Positions 1-6,744 of a stretch of DNA of 64,000 bases are shown here, in pieces. Every line of letters begins with the position of its first letter. Within the stretch, counting starts at the first letter, position 1. The position numbers and the translations under genes were made by a program. The notes below the pieces were generated by a model. It saw only the letters and a list, made by a program, of their open reading frames with translations, had not been told where the DNA came from and ran no database searches. The DNA comes from Methylovulum psychrotolerans (GTDB lineage: Bacteria; Pseudomonadota; Gammaproteobacteria; Methylococcales; Methylomonadaceae), in the NCBI RefSeq assembly GCF_002923755.1, contig NZ_PGFZ01000001.1, forward strand, positions 326,262 through 390,261. Direction: 5' to 3'.

Positions 1-116
1 GGGGGTTCTATGCCTTTCTCCAACAGGAAAAAATGCACCAAGACGGGTTCGTGTATAAGGGGTTGAAGCTCCTTAATATAGGCCGCTGCGACTCTTTTGG
101 CTTGTGCGCGTTTCAT
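1..116 (-). CDS. Possible partial gene running off the left edge
   Basis: The minus strand stays open from about position 100 to the window edge, with a protein-like basic stretch. A candidate ATG at 114-116 overlaps the stop of the upstream gene in the ATGA manner seen throughout this operon. I am not certain that the ATG is in the same frame as the open stretch, so start and frame are provisional. No family recognised. Confidence 0.3.
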   Translation of the reverse strand, partial: MKRAQAKRVAAAYIKELQPLIHEPVLVHFFLLEKGIEP

Positions 117-469
117 GCTATGCCCTCGCCGTATTCGGATATGCCGAGCTGTTCGCGTATACGGGCAACCTCAAATCTGGCTCTTGCGGCTTTTCCGTAG
201 TGGAAGGCCATGTGCAAGCCATATTGGGTTTTAAGCTCGTAGGGATTGCTTGAGGCGGTGGGGGCGTTAAGGCCTTCTCCAAATGCCATTGACTGTGGGG
301 TGTGCCGCCATCCGTGACCGGAGCAGAACACGCAGCCGCCACCGCTACATGTGCAATAGTCCATGTGACGTATGTAATCGCGGTGCAAAAACCCAATAAA
401 AACAGCCTCGAATGCCGTTTGACGGCTGATAAGTTCCGAAGCAGTGAGCGGCGCGGGATAGTCGGACAT
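113..469 (-). CDS. Small cysteine-rich hypothetical protein (118 aa)
   Basis: I do not recognise this protein. It has a compact cysteine cluster near residues 39-49 (CTCSGGGCVFC, followed by SGHGW), resembling a DnaJ-type zinc-binding CxxCxGxG knuckle, so it may bind zinc and nucleic acid or protein. It lies 7 bp after another cysteine-rich gene in a leftward operon of very small, tightly packed genes. An alternative-frame ORF covering the same bases lacks the cysteine pattern and is not preferred. The setting (micro-genes, divergent HTH regulator) suggests a phage- or plasmid-type accessory element. Confidence 0.6.
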   Translation of the reverse strand: MSDYPAPLTASELISRQTAFEAVFIGFLHRDYIRHMDYCTCSGGGCVFCSGHGWRHTPQSMAFGEGLNAPTASSNPYELKTQYGLHMAFHYGKAARARFEVARIREQLGISEYGEGIA

Positions 470-476
470 AACATGA

Positions 477-920
477 TTAATTATCCGTAGGCAAAAGGTA
501 AAAAAAGAAGTCCGGCAACCTGTCCGCCTCGAAAAGGTGGAGGATGTAGGCCGAAAAATCTCTAGTACGCTGGCTATGGTCTTGGCATGGGTTTATCATG
601 TGCCGCTCGTCAACGTCCAAGCCGCAACCGCAGACCGCGCGGGTGATACGCTTGTAAGCAGCATTGGCCGCATAAGTGCGGTGATAGCTGATAGGCTTTT
701 GACAAAATGGGCAGGGCTGGGGGCTTAACCATCTTTTAACAAAGGGCTTGCGGCTGTTGGACGTTTCTGGCTTAGGCTCGAATCCTGTGCCGAGGCAATG
801 GGTGCAAGCCAGGACCAGGCGAAGCGGAGCCGCTGGAGAGCCGCCGCACACTGTACAAGCTGGCTTGGCGACTATTGAGGGGTCAAGCTCAACGGGGTAA
901 TAATAAAGGGCTTTATTCAT
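477..920 (-). CDS. Zinc-ribbon-like hypothetical protein (147 aa)
   Basis: Not assigned to a family. Several CxxC pairs are visible: CTVC near residue 23, CTHC near 39, CPFC near 70, and CGC near 97. The first two form a CxxCxG pattern ending in CLGTGF, like DnaJ-type zinc knuckles. Histidines and basic residues lie between them, so a nucleic-acid-binding role is possible but is only inference. The start codon at 918-920 lies inside the last codons of the upstream 47-aa gene, suggesting translational coupling. It belongs to the same leftward operon of overlapping small genes. Confidence 0.65.
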   Translation of the reverse strand: MNKALYYYPVELDPSIVAKPACTVCGGSPAAPLRLVLACTHCLGTGFEPKPETSNSRKPFVKRWLSPQPCPFCQKPISYHRTYAANAAYKRITRAVCGCGLDVDERHMINPCQDHSQRTRDFSAYILHLFEADRLPDFFFYLLPTDN

Positions 921-1056
921 CGTAAGCCCCCAAGGCCTTAACGGCTTTGTGATCTTGGTACTTGTTCCATGAGAACTTGACCAACTTAACCAACATTCTC
1001 AAGACAAAGAAAATCACGGAGAATAGCAGGGTGAAGTAAAGGGCTAATAAGCTCAT
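913..1056 (-). CDS. Tiny single-span membrane protein (47 aa)
   Basis: This short frame starts MSLLALYFTLLFSVIF: one hydrophobic span of about 20 residues followed by a basic, charged tail ending GAYDE. It is a real-gene candidate because its ATG (1054-1056) overlaps the stop of the preceding 38-aa frame and its end overlaps the start of the next gene by 8 bases. That chain of overlaps is unlikely by chance. Small membrane proteins of this kind occur in filamentous phages and small plasmids, but no homologue is recognised. Confidence 0.5.
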   Translation of the reverse strand: MSLLALYFTLLFSVIFFVLRMLVKLVKFSWNKYQDHKAVKALGAYDE

Positions 1057-1169
1057 CTACGCCCCCAAAATACGAAAATAAACCAAAGTAAAAAAAGGTC
1101 AGAACAAACAAAAACAATAAGGTCTTGTAAAGGACAAATGGAATCCATTATTTTCAATAATTCATCCAT
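1053..1169 (-). CDS. Tiny hydrophobic protein (38 aa)
   Basis: A 38-codon frame beginning MDELLKIMDSICPL, followed by a hydrophobic span ending in WGRR. Its ATG (1167-1169) sits 8 bases inside the upstream 56-aa gene, and its TGA overlaps the ATG of the 47-aa gene as ATGA. The evidence for coding is the nested start/stop arrangement and the membrane-protein composition only. No homologue recognised. Confidence 0.4.
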   Translation of the reverse strand: MDELLKIMDSICPLQDLIVFVCSDLFLLWFIFVFWGRR

Positions 1170-1332
1170 GGGAAGCACCCACGAAAACAAAAGAAAATAA
1201 AATCAAAAGATAACCGGACAGAAAGACCGCCAAAAAAGTATAAAAAGCTATCTCTTCGGAAAAACTTAAACGGATGGTGAAAAGGACAACAAGGGATAAA
1301 AGGACAAGGCCAGCGAATTCGGCAAACATCAT
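1162..1332 (-). CDS. Small membrane protein (56 aa)
   Basis: Begins MMFAEFAGLVLLSLVVLF and has two hydrophobic segments, around residues 5-19 and 30-52, separated by a short polar stretch (RLSFSEE). A second in-frame ATG at 1327-1329 is the alternative start. The ATGATG overlaps the TGA of the upstream 99-aa gene, so the two are probably translationally coupled. Function unknown; its neighbours suggest a role in the envelope of a small mobile element. Confidence 0.5.
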   Translation of the reverse strand: MMFAEFAGLVLLSLVVLFTIRLSFSEEIAFYTFLAVFLSGYLLILFSFVFVGASHG

Positions 1333-1628
1333 AATGCCACCGCCAACAAAGCTAAAAGAATAGCGTCAAAACAAAAAACGAATAAAAAGGCAAAATTTCT
1401 TAAAAAGTCAGAGTCTAAACAATGGGAGATATAAAGCCAAAACGAAGCCCAAGAAATAATATGGCCGTTTATCACGCTTTTATAAAACTTAAAAGGTGTA
1501 AATAAAACGATTGCTATACAGTAAGGCGCGACAAAAAAACAGAAAGACAAAAATCCAAAAAAATAGTTGGAAATATCAAGAAGGCGATTTACAAAAAAAC
1601 GATTCAAATCTAAAAAAAAGCGAATCAT
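1329..1628 (-). CDS. Hydrophobic membrane protein (99 aa)
   Basis: Very rich in Phe, Leu, Ile and Val, with about three membrane-spanning segments (roughly residues 20-45, 55-70 and 75-98). It begins MIRFFLDLNRFF. Its start overlaps the stop of the preceding 157-aa gene by 4 bases (ATGA type), placing both in one operon. No family recognised. It could be an assembly or export component of the element, but nothing in the sequence proves that. Confidence 0.6.
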   Translation of the reverse strand: MIRFFLDLNRFFVNRLLDISNYFFGFLSFCFFVAPYCIAIVLFTPFKFYKSVINGHIISWASFWLYISHCLDSDFLRNFAFLFVFCFDAILLALLAVAL

Positions 1629-2098
1629 AAACCCGCCTTAATCTTCAAAAAGACGGGATGGAAAAAATCCAAAAAATCGCGTATCAAATCCAAAAACCCG
1701 TAATCTTCGCCCAAAAATGAGGTAAAGAATTTCTCCACGCCATAAACCAACAGCACTAAAGAAGCCGCCCCCACCGCGAAAGGATGGAGAGCGGCGAGCG
1801 CGACGGAGGAAGCCATAACACAAAGGGCGGTGAATAGTTGGACGGGATTGAAAACAACGGCTTGCTCGAATTCAAACTGATCTATCAGCGTTGAATAAGC
1901 GTTAATGATGATTATGCAATCTGCGGGTACTGCGTCACCCAATAAGTCTTTAATCGCGGCCAAAGCCATCAGCGCGGAGTGCTGGGCGATAAAAAAAGCG
2001 TCGTAGCTGTCGGCAGAGCCAGCTTGGTTTAAAAAAAGCTGGTAAAGGTTGACCACGGTTTGCTTGATCTGGTCTTGTGATAGTGCGGCGTTGTCCAT
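1625..2098 (-). CDS. Membrane-associated hypothetical protein (157 aa)
   Basis: The N-terminal half is mixed polar helices (MDNAALSQDQIKQTV...). Two strongly hydrophobic segments follow around residues 84-121, then a short aromatic-rich C-terminal tail (FLDFFHPVFLKIKAGL). This layout fits an integral membrane protein with a soluble N-domain. It is 9 bases from the upstream 179-aa gene. An overlapping frame (1638-1823) shows no protein-like character and is discarded. No family recognised. Confidence 0.6.
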   Translation of the reverse strand: MDNAALSQDQIKQTVVNLYQLFLNQAGSADSYDAFFIAQHSALMALAAIKDLLGDAVPADCIIIINAYSTLIDQFEFEQAVVFNPVQLFTALCVMASSVALAALHPFAVGAASLVLLVYGVEKFFTSFLGEDYGFLDLIRDFLDFFHPVFLKIKAGL

Positions 2099-2107
2099 GT
2101 TAGCCCC

Positions 2108-2647
2108 CTACCCTTTGAAATCAATCAATGAGGTGCCGCAATCTGGGCAGGTCGTCTTAATCGTGCAATCGGGGTCATTGCAACGCACAGCTTGGGGGAT
2201 TCCATCCCGTGAAAATTCAGCTTGCTTATTGCCTTTGTCGCCAAGCTTCCAAGAATCTGGCAGCTTGGGCGACTTGGGGGCTGGTGAAGGCTTCAAGGCA
2301 AGAACGGCACGAAGCGTGGAAATAGAACGCTCAAGATAAACGCAGAAATCAAACTCGGCATTATAGAGCGGCTTAACCCCAACAGTTTGGGAGGGGAAGG
2401 CGTGAAGGACACGGACAAACGGCACTTGAGAAGCGGCGAGGACATGAGTATAAGACCGAAGCGCAACGCCAAGGGCTACAGACGTATCAAGCAACGCTTG
2501 CAACTTATCCCAGTCTATATGCTCATAATCGTCAATTAAAGGTGTCCCGGCTAAAGATTCAAACGATGCTATGGAGCCGGGACAGGCAAGCGCATCTAAA
2601 GGGGAAAGGGGGGCTTGGGTACTGCTTTTTTTGCGTTTAGGGTTCAT
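2108..2647 (-). CDS. Hypothetical protein with C-terminal zinc ribbon (179 aa)
   Basis: First gene of the leftward micro-gene operon, so it reads from the promoter region shared with the divergent HTH gene. It has a low-complexity basic start (MNPKRKKSSTQAP) and a central soluble domain. The C-terminal CNDPDC...CPDC pattern, near residues 157-171, could bind one zinc ion. First position after the regulator is where small phages often keep a replication or DNA-binding protein, but no replication motif is visible and the function is not assigned. Confidence 0.6.
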   Translation of the reverse strand: MNPKRKKSSTQAPLSPLDALACPGSIASFESLAGTPLIDDYEHIDWDKLQALLDTSVALGVALRSYTHVLAASQVPFVRVLHAFPSQTVGVKPLYNAEFDFCVYLERSISTLRAVLALKPSPAPKSPKLPDSWKLGDKGNKQAEFSRDGIPQAVRCNDPDCTIKTTCPDCGTSLIDFKG

Positions 2648-2681
2648 TGGCTTGCCTTCAATGAGGGTTTAAAATGGTTGT

Positions 2682-2755
2682 CATAACGTAACCGTTGACG
2701 ATATGAAACCATTGATGCAAAAGAGAGTCAAGCGTAAAGTTCACATAACGTAAAC
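2682..2755. promoter_or_regulatory. Divergent promoter region with two CATAACGTAA repeats
   Basis: The 122-bp space between the leftward operon (starts 2647) and the rightward HTH gene (starts 2770) holds two direct copies of CATAACGTAA, at 2682-2691 and 2744-2753, one near each gene start. The core TAACGTAA is one base from a perfect palindrome. Direct sites flanking a divergent promoter next to a Cro/CI-like gene are what one expects for operators bound by that protein. The binding itself is inferred. Confidence 0.5.
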
Positions 2756-2769
2756 AAGAGGATTTCACG

Positions 2770-3114
2770 ATGAAAACGATAATAAATTATCTGGATGATT
2801 TGAAAGAAAAAACGGGCAGTGATTACAAAAGTGCACAGCTCATAAATATAGAAAAAAGCACAATTTCAAACATCAGAAAGCGGCTATTAATGTCTGACGA
2901 AACAGCGGTTAAAATTGCAGAAGCCTTGGGGATTGATGAAACAGAGATATTGATAGCGGCAGCGGTTGCCAGAAGCAGCGGAAAAGTGCTAACCGCATGG
3001 GTGAAGATTTCCAAAGCCATGGGGGTGGCTGCGAGTTTTTTTCTATTAATTCAAAGCATTAACTATGTTTGGTGGGGGCTGGAGCTGCAAAAAATGCATA
3101 TTATGTTAAATTAA
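2770..3114 (+). CDS. Small HTH regulator with C-terminal membrane span (DUF3693-like, 114 aa)
   Basis: Residues 3-60 look like a Cro/CI-type helix-turn-helix (an IEKSTISNIRKR recognition helix, then DETAVKIAEALGID). The rest has a basic linker and a hydrophobic stretch at about residues 75-100. This layout matches phage-related DUF3693 proteins, which I know mainly from filamentous phages and related elements. It is divergent from the micro-gene operon and has candidate operators immediately upstream, so it is probably the element's repressor or copy-control protein. Family assignment is from recall of the architecture. Confidence 0.65.
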   Translation: MKTIINYLDDLKEKTGSDYKSAQLINIEKSTISNIRKRLLMSDETAVKIAEALGIDETEILIAAAVARSSGKVLTAWVKISKAMGVAASFFLLIQSINYVWWGLELQKMHIMLN

Positions 3115-3176
3115 AGGCAAAACCCGATTTAACCGCGCCAGAGACTGCCAGGAATACGGTACGCTCTGCCCTACGT

Positions 3177-3503
3177 TTACAGGCTGCTTGGAATCAACAG
3201 GATCAGGCAAATCGTTATGGCTATCTGCAAAAGCCAGGCACAGACCAGCCAGCGGATAAGTTTGGACTTTATCTCGGCAATATCTTTGTCTTTCGTGTCC
3301 TGGTGTGTTTTTGGTTCATCGTCTTTCAGATCACGTTCGGCGGCAATAGTGTCCAGCTCATAATATTGATGCCGTACCTGTTCCACTATGTGGTTGACCA
3401 TAGTCTTTTGCAGGTCAAGCAGAACTTCCGCCTGTGCCTCGCTAAAACCTGCCGGCTTAAGTTCAGTAAAAACCTTATGGGTATCGAAGAATACTATAGC
3501 CAT
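3177..3503 (-). CDS. DUF1640-like coiled-coil membrane-anchored protein (108 aa)
   Basis: Starts MAIVFFDTHKVFTELKPAGF and continues with GFSEAQAEVLLDLQK, the typical opening of DUF1640/CCDC90-like bacterial proteins. It then has a charged helical region likely to form a coiled coil, and a single C-terminal membrane span (LVCAWLLQIAITICLILLI). The function of bacterial members is not established. It stands alone on the minus strand, convergent with the HTH gene. Overlapping plus-strand frames in the same bases are shadows. Confidence 0.75.
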   Translation of the reverse strand: MAIVFFDTHKVFTELKPAGFSEAQAEVLLDLQKTMVNHIVEQVRHQYYELDTIAAERDLKDDEPKTHQDTKDKDIAEIKSKLIRWLVCAWLLQIAITICLILLIPSSL

Positions 3504-3572
3504 TTTTTTCTCATTTCATAAATTCAATCACTTAGCAGCAGTTTATCAAGCAAGATTTGATGGGGCAATAAA

Positions 3573-3599
3573 GGAATATAGGCTTTGCGGCTATATTCC
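3573..3599. repeat. Perfect 9-bp inverted repeat
   Basis: GGAATATAG at 3573-3581 and CTATATTCC at 3591-3599 form a perfect 9-bp stem with a 9-base loop, between the start of the DUF1640-like gene and the start of the broken retropepsin gene. No T-run follows on either strand, so it is more likely an operator or cruciform than an intrinsic terminator. Role unknown. Confidence 0.4.
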
Positions 3600-3688
3600 A
3601 TCGGCAATAGCGTTTATTTTATCGCCAAGGGGTTTAATAAAATCCCATAATGATCTAAGCTTATAATAAGCAAACCTAATATAAGGTA

Positions 3689-4632
3689 ATGGATATGAAG
3701 TTTTTAGCAAAATTGCTTGCCCAGACTGTTGGCGTAGGCCTTGGGGTGTTCTGTGCAATATTGGTTTCTAAGTCTATAGAAGTTAAGGATATTAAAGAAA
3801 ATACCTTGATAAGCTACATAGCCGACGCTGCGAGACAGGAGTCGAGTAGTCCCCAGAAGCGATAGTGCCTGAGTTTTCACGAAGCGAAGCGGAAGTGAAA
3901 ATGCAGGCTATACGAAATCGCGTCGAGTCATTGGAGAGCATGTGAGCCACCCCTTGTTGGGTGGCGAGCGAGTGACCAGGACGGCTGGGGCAGCCGAAGG
4001 CATAAGCGGTCGCGTGATTTTTGCTGATTGACCGGCAAGGATGCCGAAGCAATCTTTCGCAAAAATAGCGACTCCCCTTTAAGCTCCAACCCGATGCCGA
4101 CAGTAAGGACGATAAAAAGCCTAAACTGCCTGAATTTAAGCCAGTTGATGAAGGCGTTGAAGTGACAGGCGGGGTTTTGCTCAACGCCGATGGCCAAGGC
4201 CATTATAGGGGTAGAGCGGTCATTAATGGTGTCACCATGCCCTTTTTGCTGGATACCGGAGCCACCTCAGTCACTGTACCCATTGAATTGGCCAGAGCCG
4301 CCAATATGCCTATTGGCGAGATCAGGCGAATGCTGACGGCTAACGGCGAAACTTATGGCGTGGGCTCTACGATTAAAGAAATGAAGCTAGGCAAGGCGCT
4401 GTTAAAAAATATCGATGCGACCGTCAGTTACTCCCTAGACGAAGTGCTAATGGGCATGACGGCCTTAAAGATGTTCAATGTTAAAATTGAAAACGGCACG
4501 ATGAGGCTAACGGCGAAAAAAGGTTATAATACCGACTTGACCGTCAGTGAGGGTGACTCAGTAACGAAATGGAAGAAAAATCGGGTCTGTAATGCCGATG
4601 GCGAAGAGTGCCGGACAACCTATAGCGAATGA
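3689..4632 (+). pseudogene. Retropepsin-like aspartic protease gene broken by a mobile element
   Basis: The 5' part (ATG 3689, alternative 3695) encodes an N-terminal membrane anchor and reads to ...ADAARQ before entering the inserted element and stopping at 3863-3865. Coding resumes after the element as FKLQPDADS and runs to 4632. It contains the clan AA signature FLLDTGATSV, with the catalytic Asp in DTGA, and a C-terminal WKKNRVCN...EECRT motif. Removing 239 bp (3839-4077) joins the halves in one frame, giving about 234 residues. A close tandem paralogue follows at 4721. A truncated downstream product from GTG 4162 would keep the protease core but lose the anchor, so residual function cannot be excluded. 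Confidence 0.85.
3838..4077 (-). mobile_element. ~240-bp structured mobile element, copy 1 (HEARO/IscB omega-RNA-like candidate)
   Basis: The element interrupts the retropepsin gene. Its ends carry GGAGTCG at 3838-3844 and the reverse complement at 4069-4075. The 124 bp at 3954-4077 are identical, inverted, to 63877-64000, so the element moves. Read on the minus strand it folds well. TTTTTGC/GCAAAAA encloses ATTG..CGGC/GCCG..CAAT. GCCACCC/GGGTGGC and TTTTCAC/GTGAAAA form two more hairpins. It holds no convincing ORF. I suspect an ORF-less HEARO-type element (the RNA partner of IscB nucleases), from resemblance of the GCGACCGCTTATGCC and GGTCACTCGC stretches to sequences I recall. A group II intron remnant or IS200/IS605-derived MITE are alternatives. 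Confidence 0.8.
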
Positions 4633-4720
4633 GTTTTGGCTATTTTCCAGTCCTATTAAAAGATTGTGCCACATAGCCTGCACTTTGCGCCCCAACTGCC
4701 AGTTTAAAAAAGGTACTGTT

Positions 4721-5296
4721 ATGAGTTCTTGGACAAAATTAAGCCAAGGTATGGTGGCGTTATTGATGCTCTTAGGCGTGTTGCATACTGTCGATTACCG
4801 CCAAGCGATAGGCCCGTTTATCGGGCAGCACTGCGAATTAGACCAAAAAGACATTGTTATCCACGGCGATAATAAAGGCCATTTCAGGGGTCGGGCATTG
4901 ATTAATGGGGTCAGTATGCCCTTTTTGATTGATACCGGAGCGACTACTACCGCCATACCCAGCAAATTAGCCAAGGAAGCGAAGTTGCCGATAGGCGAAT
5001 CCGGCATGGTCAGTACCGCTAATGGTCTGGCGGAAGTGCATGAGACGGAAATAAAAGAATTGAAATTGGGTAACGCCATTATCAAAAATACTGAAGCCAG
5101 TATTAGCGATAATTTGGACGAGGTGCTGATCGGCATGACCGCCCTGAAACATTTTCAGGTGCGTTTTGAGGAAAATACCTTAATACTGATCGCCAATAAA
5201 GGCTATGGTGTCGACATCGCGGCAGAGAAAACCTGGAAAAAGAATGTGGTATGCAATAGCGAAGGCAATGACTGCAAAACCAGTTACAGCCATTGA
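4721..5296 (+). CDS. Retropepsin-like aspartic protease, membrane anchored (191 aa)
   Basis: Intact tandem paralogue of the broken upstream gene. It has an N-terminal hydrophobic anchor (MVALLMLLGVLHTVDY), then the retropepsin-like fold with FLIDTGATTTAIP (catalytic DTGA near residue 75). The flap-like STANG and the second-lobe LIGMTALKHF motifs also match. The C-terminal tail WKKNVVCNSEGNDCKT keeps two cysteines shared with the paralogue. The ATG at 4721 has AAAAAAGG upstream and is preferred over an open extension to 4592 that overlaps the previous gene. Family: clan AA / TIGR02281-like periplasmic proteases. Substrate unknown. Confidence 0.8.
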   Translation: MSSWTKLSQGMVALLMLLGVLHTVDYRQAIGPFIGQHCELDQKDIVIHGDNKGHFRGRALINGVSMPFLIDTGATTTAIPSKLAKEAKLPIGESGMVSTANGLAEVHETEIKELKLGNAIIKNTEASISDNLDEVLIGMTALKHFQVRFEENTLILIANKGYGVDIAAEKTWKKNVVCNSEGNDCKTSYSH

Positions 5297-5340
5297 CAGG
5301 ATAAGCCCCCTGCCCCGCTGGCTTAAGCTTAGGATGGCCG

Positions 5341-6744
5341 ATGCGTTATAAGATACAAACGGCAAACCTGTCTTATGATTTTAAATCCTTGCGCAACCTG
5401 ATGGCGAAAGCCACGCCGCCGCGTTCCGGTGATTATTTGGCCGGCGTAGCGGCAGTTAACCATCTGGAGCGGGTGGCGGCGCAATGGGTGTTGGCGGACG
5501 TGCCGTTAAAGCAGTTTTTAAACGAAGCCTTAGTGCCATATGAACAGGACGAAGTGACGCGCCTGATTATCGACAGCCATAACGCGTCGGCTTTCGCGCC
5601 AGTCAGTCATTTAACGGTCGGGGATTTCCGCAATTGGTTGCTGTCAGAACAAGCGACAACCAAGGCGTTAACCGCCCTCGCCCCTGGCCTGACCCCTGAG
5701 ATGGTCGCGGCAGTATCAAAAATCATGCGGATTCAGGATTTGATTCTGGTGGCGAAAAAATGCCGTGTAGTTACCCGTTTCCGTGGCACTATCGGCTTGG
5801 CTGACCGCCTGTCTACGCGCTTACAGCCCAATCACCCGACCGATAATGCCGCCGGAGTGGCCGCCAGCCTGTTAGACGGGTTGCTGTACGGCTGCGGCGA
5901 TGCGGTGATCGGCATCAACCCGGCCTCGGATAATTTGCAGGCCACCACGCGCTTACTGCATTTGCTGAATGATGTTATTGAGCGTTATCAAATCCCCACC
6001 CAAGCCTGCGTCTTGGCGCATGTCACCACGACGTTAAACGCTATGGCGCAAGGTACGCCAGTCGATTTGGTGTTCCAATCCATTGCGGGTACTGAAAAAG
6101 CCAATGACAGTTTCGGCATCAATCTAACCCTGCTCGATGAAGCCCATCAAGCCGCTTTGGCGTTACAGCGCGGCACAGTCGGCACTAACTGCATGTATTT
6201 TGAAACTGGCCAAGGCAGCGCCTTATCCGCCAATGCCCATTTAGGCCTAGACCAACAAACTTGTGAAGCGCGGGCTTATGCGGTGGCGCGGCGTTTTCAG
6301 CCTTTATTGGTCAATACCGTAGTCGGCTTTATCGGCCCCGAATACCTGTATGACGGTAAGCAGATTATCCGTGCGGGTTTGGAAGACCATTTCTGCGGCA
6401 AACTGTTAGGCCTGCCGATGGGCTGCGATGTTTGCTATACCAATCACGCCGAAGCGGATCAAGACGATATGGACATACTGCTGACCCAGTTCGCGGTGGC
6501 GGGCGGCACATTTATCATGGGTGTGCCGGGGGCGGATGATGTCATGCTCAATTATCAGTCTACATCTTTCCATGACGCGTTGTATTTACGGCAGGTGTTA
6601 GACCTGCGCCCTGCCCCCGAATTTGAGCAATGGCTGCAAAACCAACAGATTTTTACTGGCGATAACCGTCTGCCTAATCACCGCGATATCCCCGCGCTGT
6701 TTAAACCCACTTTAGAAAAACTCGGCGGCTATGGCAGTGAATAA
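5341..6744 (+). CDS. eutB: Ethanolamine ammonia-lyase large subunit
   Basis: EutB carries the active site of the adenosylcobalamin-dependent enzyme that splits ethanolamine into acetaldehyde and ammonia. At 467 residues it has the usual length. Recognisable stretches include the N-terminal SLRNLMAKATPPRSGD, TNCMYFETGQGSALSA, and GLPMGCDVCYTNHAEAD. The ATG at 5341 follows AGGATGGCCG. EutC follows with a 14-bp overlap. No microcompartment shell, EutA reactivase or acetaldehyde dehydrogenase genes are nearby, so this is the bare two-gene form, perhaps used to gain nitrogen. The upstream retropepsin gene is only 44 bp away, but a functional link is not evident. Confidence 0.95.
   Translation: MRYKIQTANLSYDFKSLRNLMAKATPPRSGDYLAGVAAVNHLERVAAQWVLADVPLKQFLNEALVPYEQDEVTRLIIDSHNASAFAPVSHLTVGDFRNWLLSEQATTKALTALAPGLTPEMVAAVSKIMRIQDLILVAKKCRVVTRFRGTIGLADRLSTRLQPNHPTDNAAGVAASLLDGLLYGCGDAVIGINPASDNLQATTRLLHLLNDVIERYQIPTQACVLAHVTTTLNAMAQGTPVDLVFQSIAGTEKANDSFGINLTLLDEAHQAALALQRGTVGTNCMYFETGQGSALSANAHLGLDQQTCEARAYAVARRFQPLLVNTVVGFIGPEYLYDGKQIIRAGLEDHFCGKLLGLPMGCDVCYTNHAEADQDDMDILLTQFAVAGGTFIMGVPGADDVMLNYQSTSFHDALYLRQVLDLRPAPEFEQWLQNQQIFTGDNRLPNHRDIPALFKPTLEKLGGYGSE

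Noticed and set aside
118..474. Alternative minus-strand frame of 118 aa
   Set aside because: It overlaps the cysteine-rich gene at 113-469, whose CxxC pattern and overlap with neighbours are more gene-like.
3838..4077. Interpretation as a classical IS-derived MITE with target duplication
   Set aside because: Terminal inverted repeats are only 7 bp, no target duplication is visible, and internal folding is far richer than a simple palindromic MITE. Not fully excluded.
3792..4184. 130-aa minus-strand ORF across the structured element
   Set aside because: It spans the element and both flanks of the broken retropepsin gene, has biased composition, no family features, and would not survive removal of the element.
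5297..5340. Cobalamin riboswitch before eutB
   Set aside because: Only 44 bp separate eutB from the upstream gene, too short for the riboswitch, and no B12-box-like sequence is visible there. The 32-bp gap before bluB-cobT is also too short.
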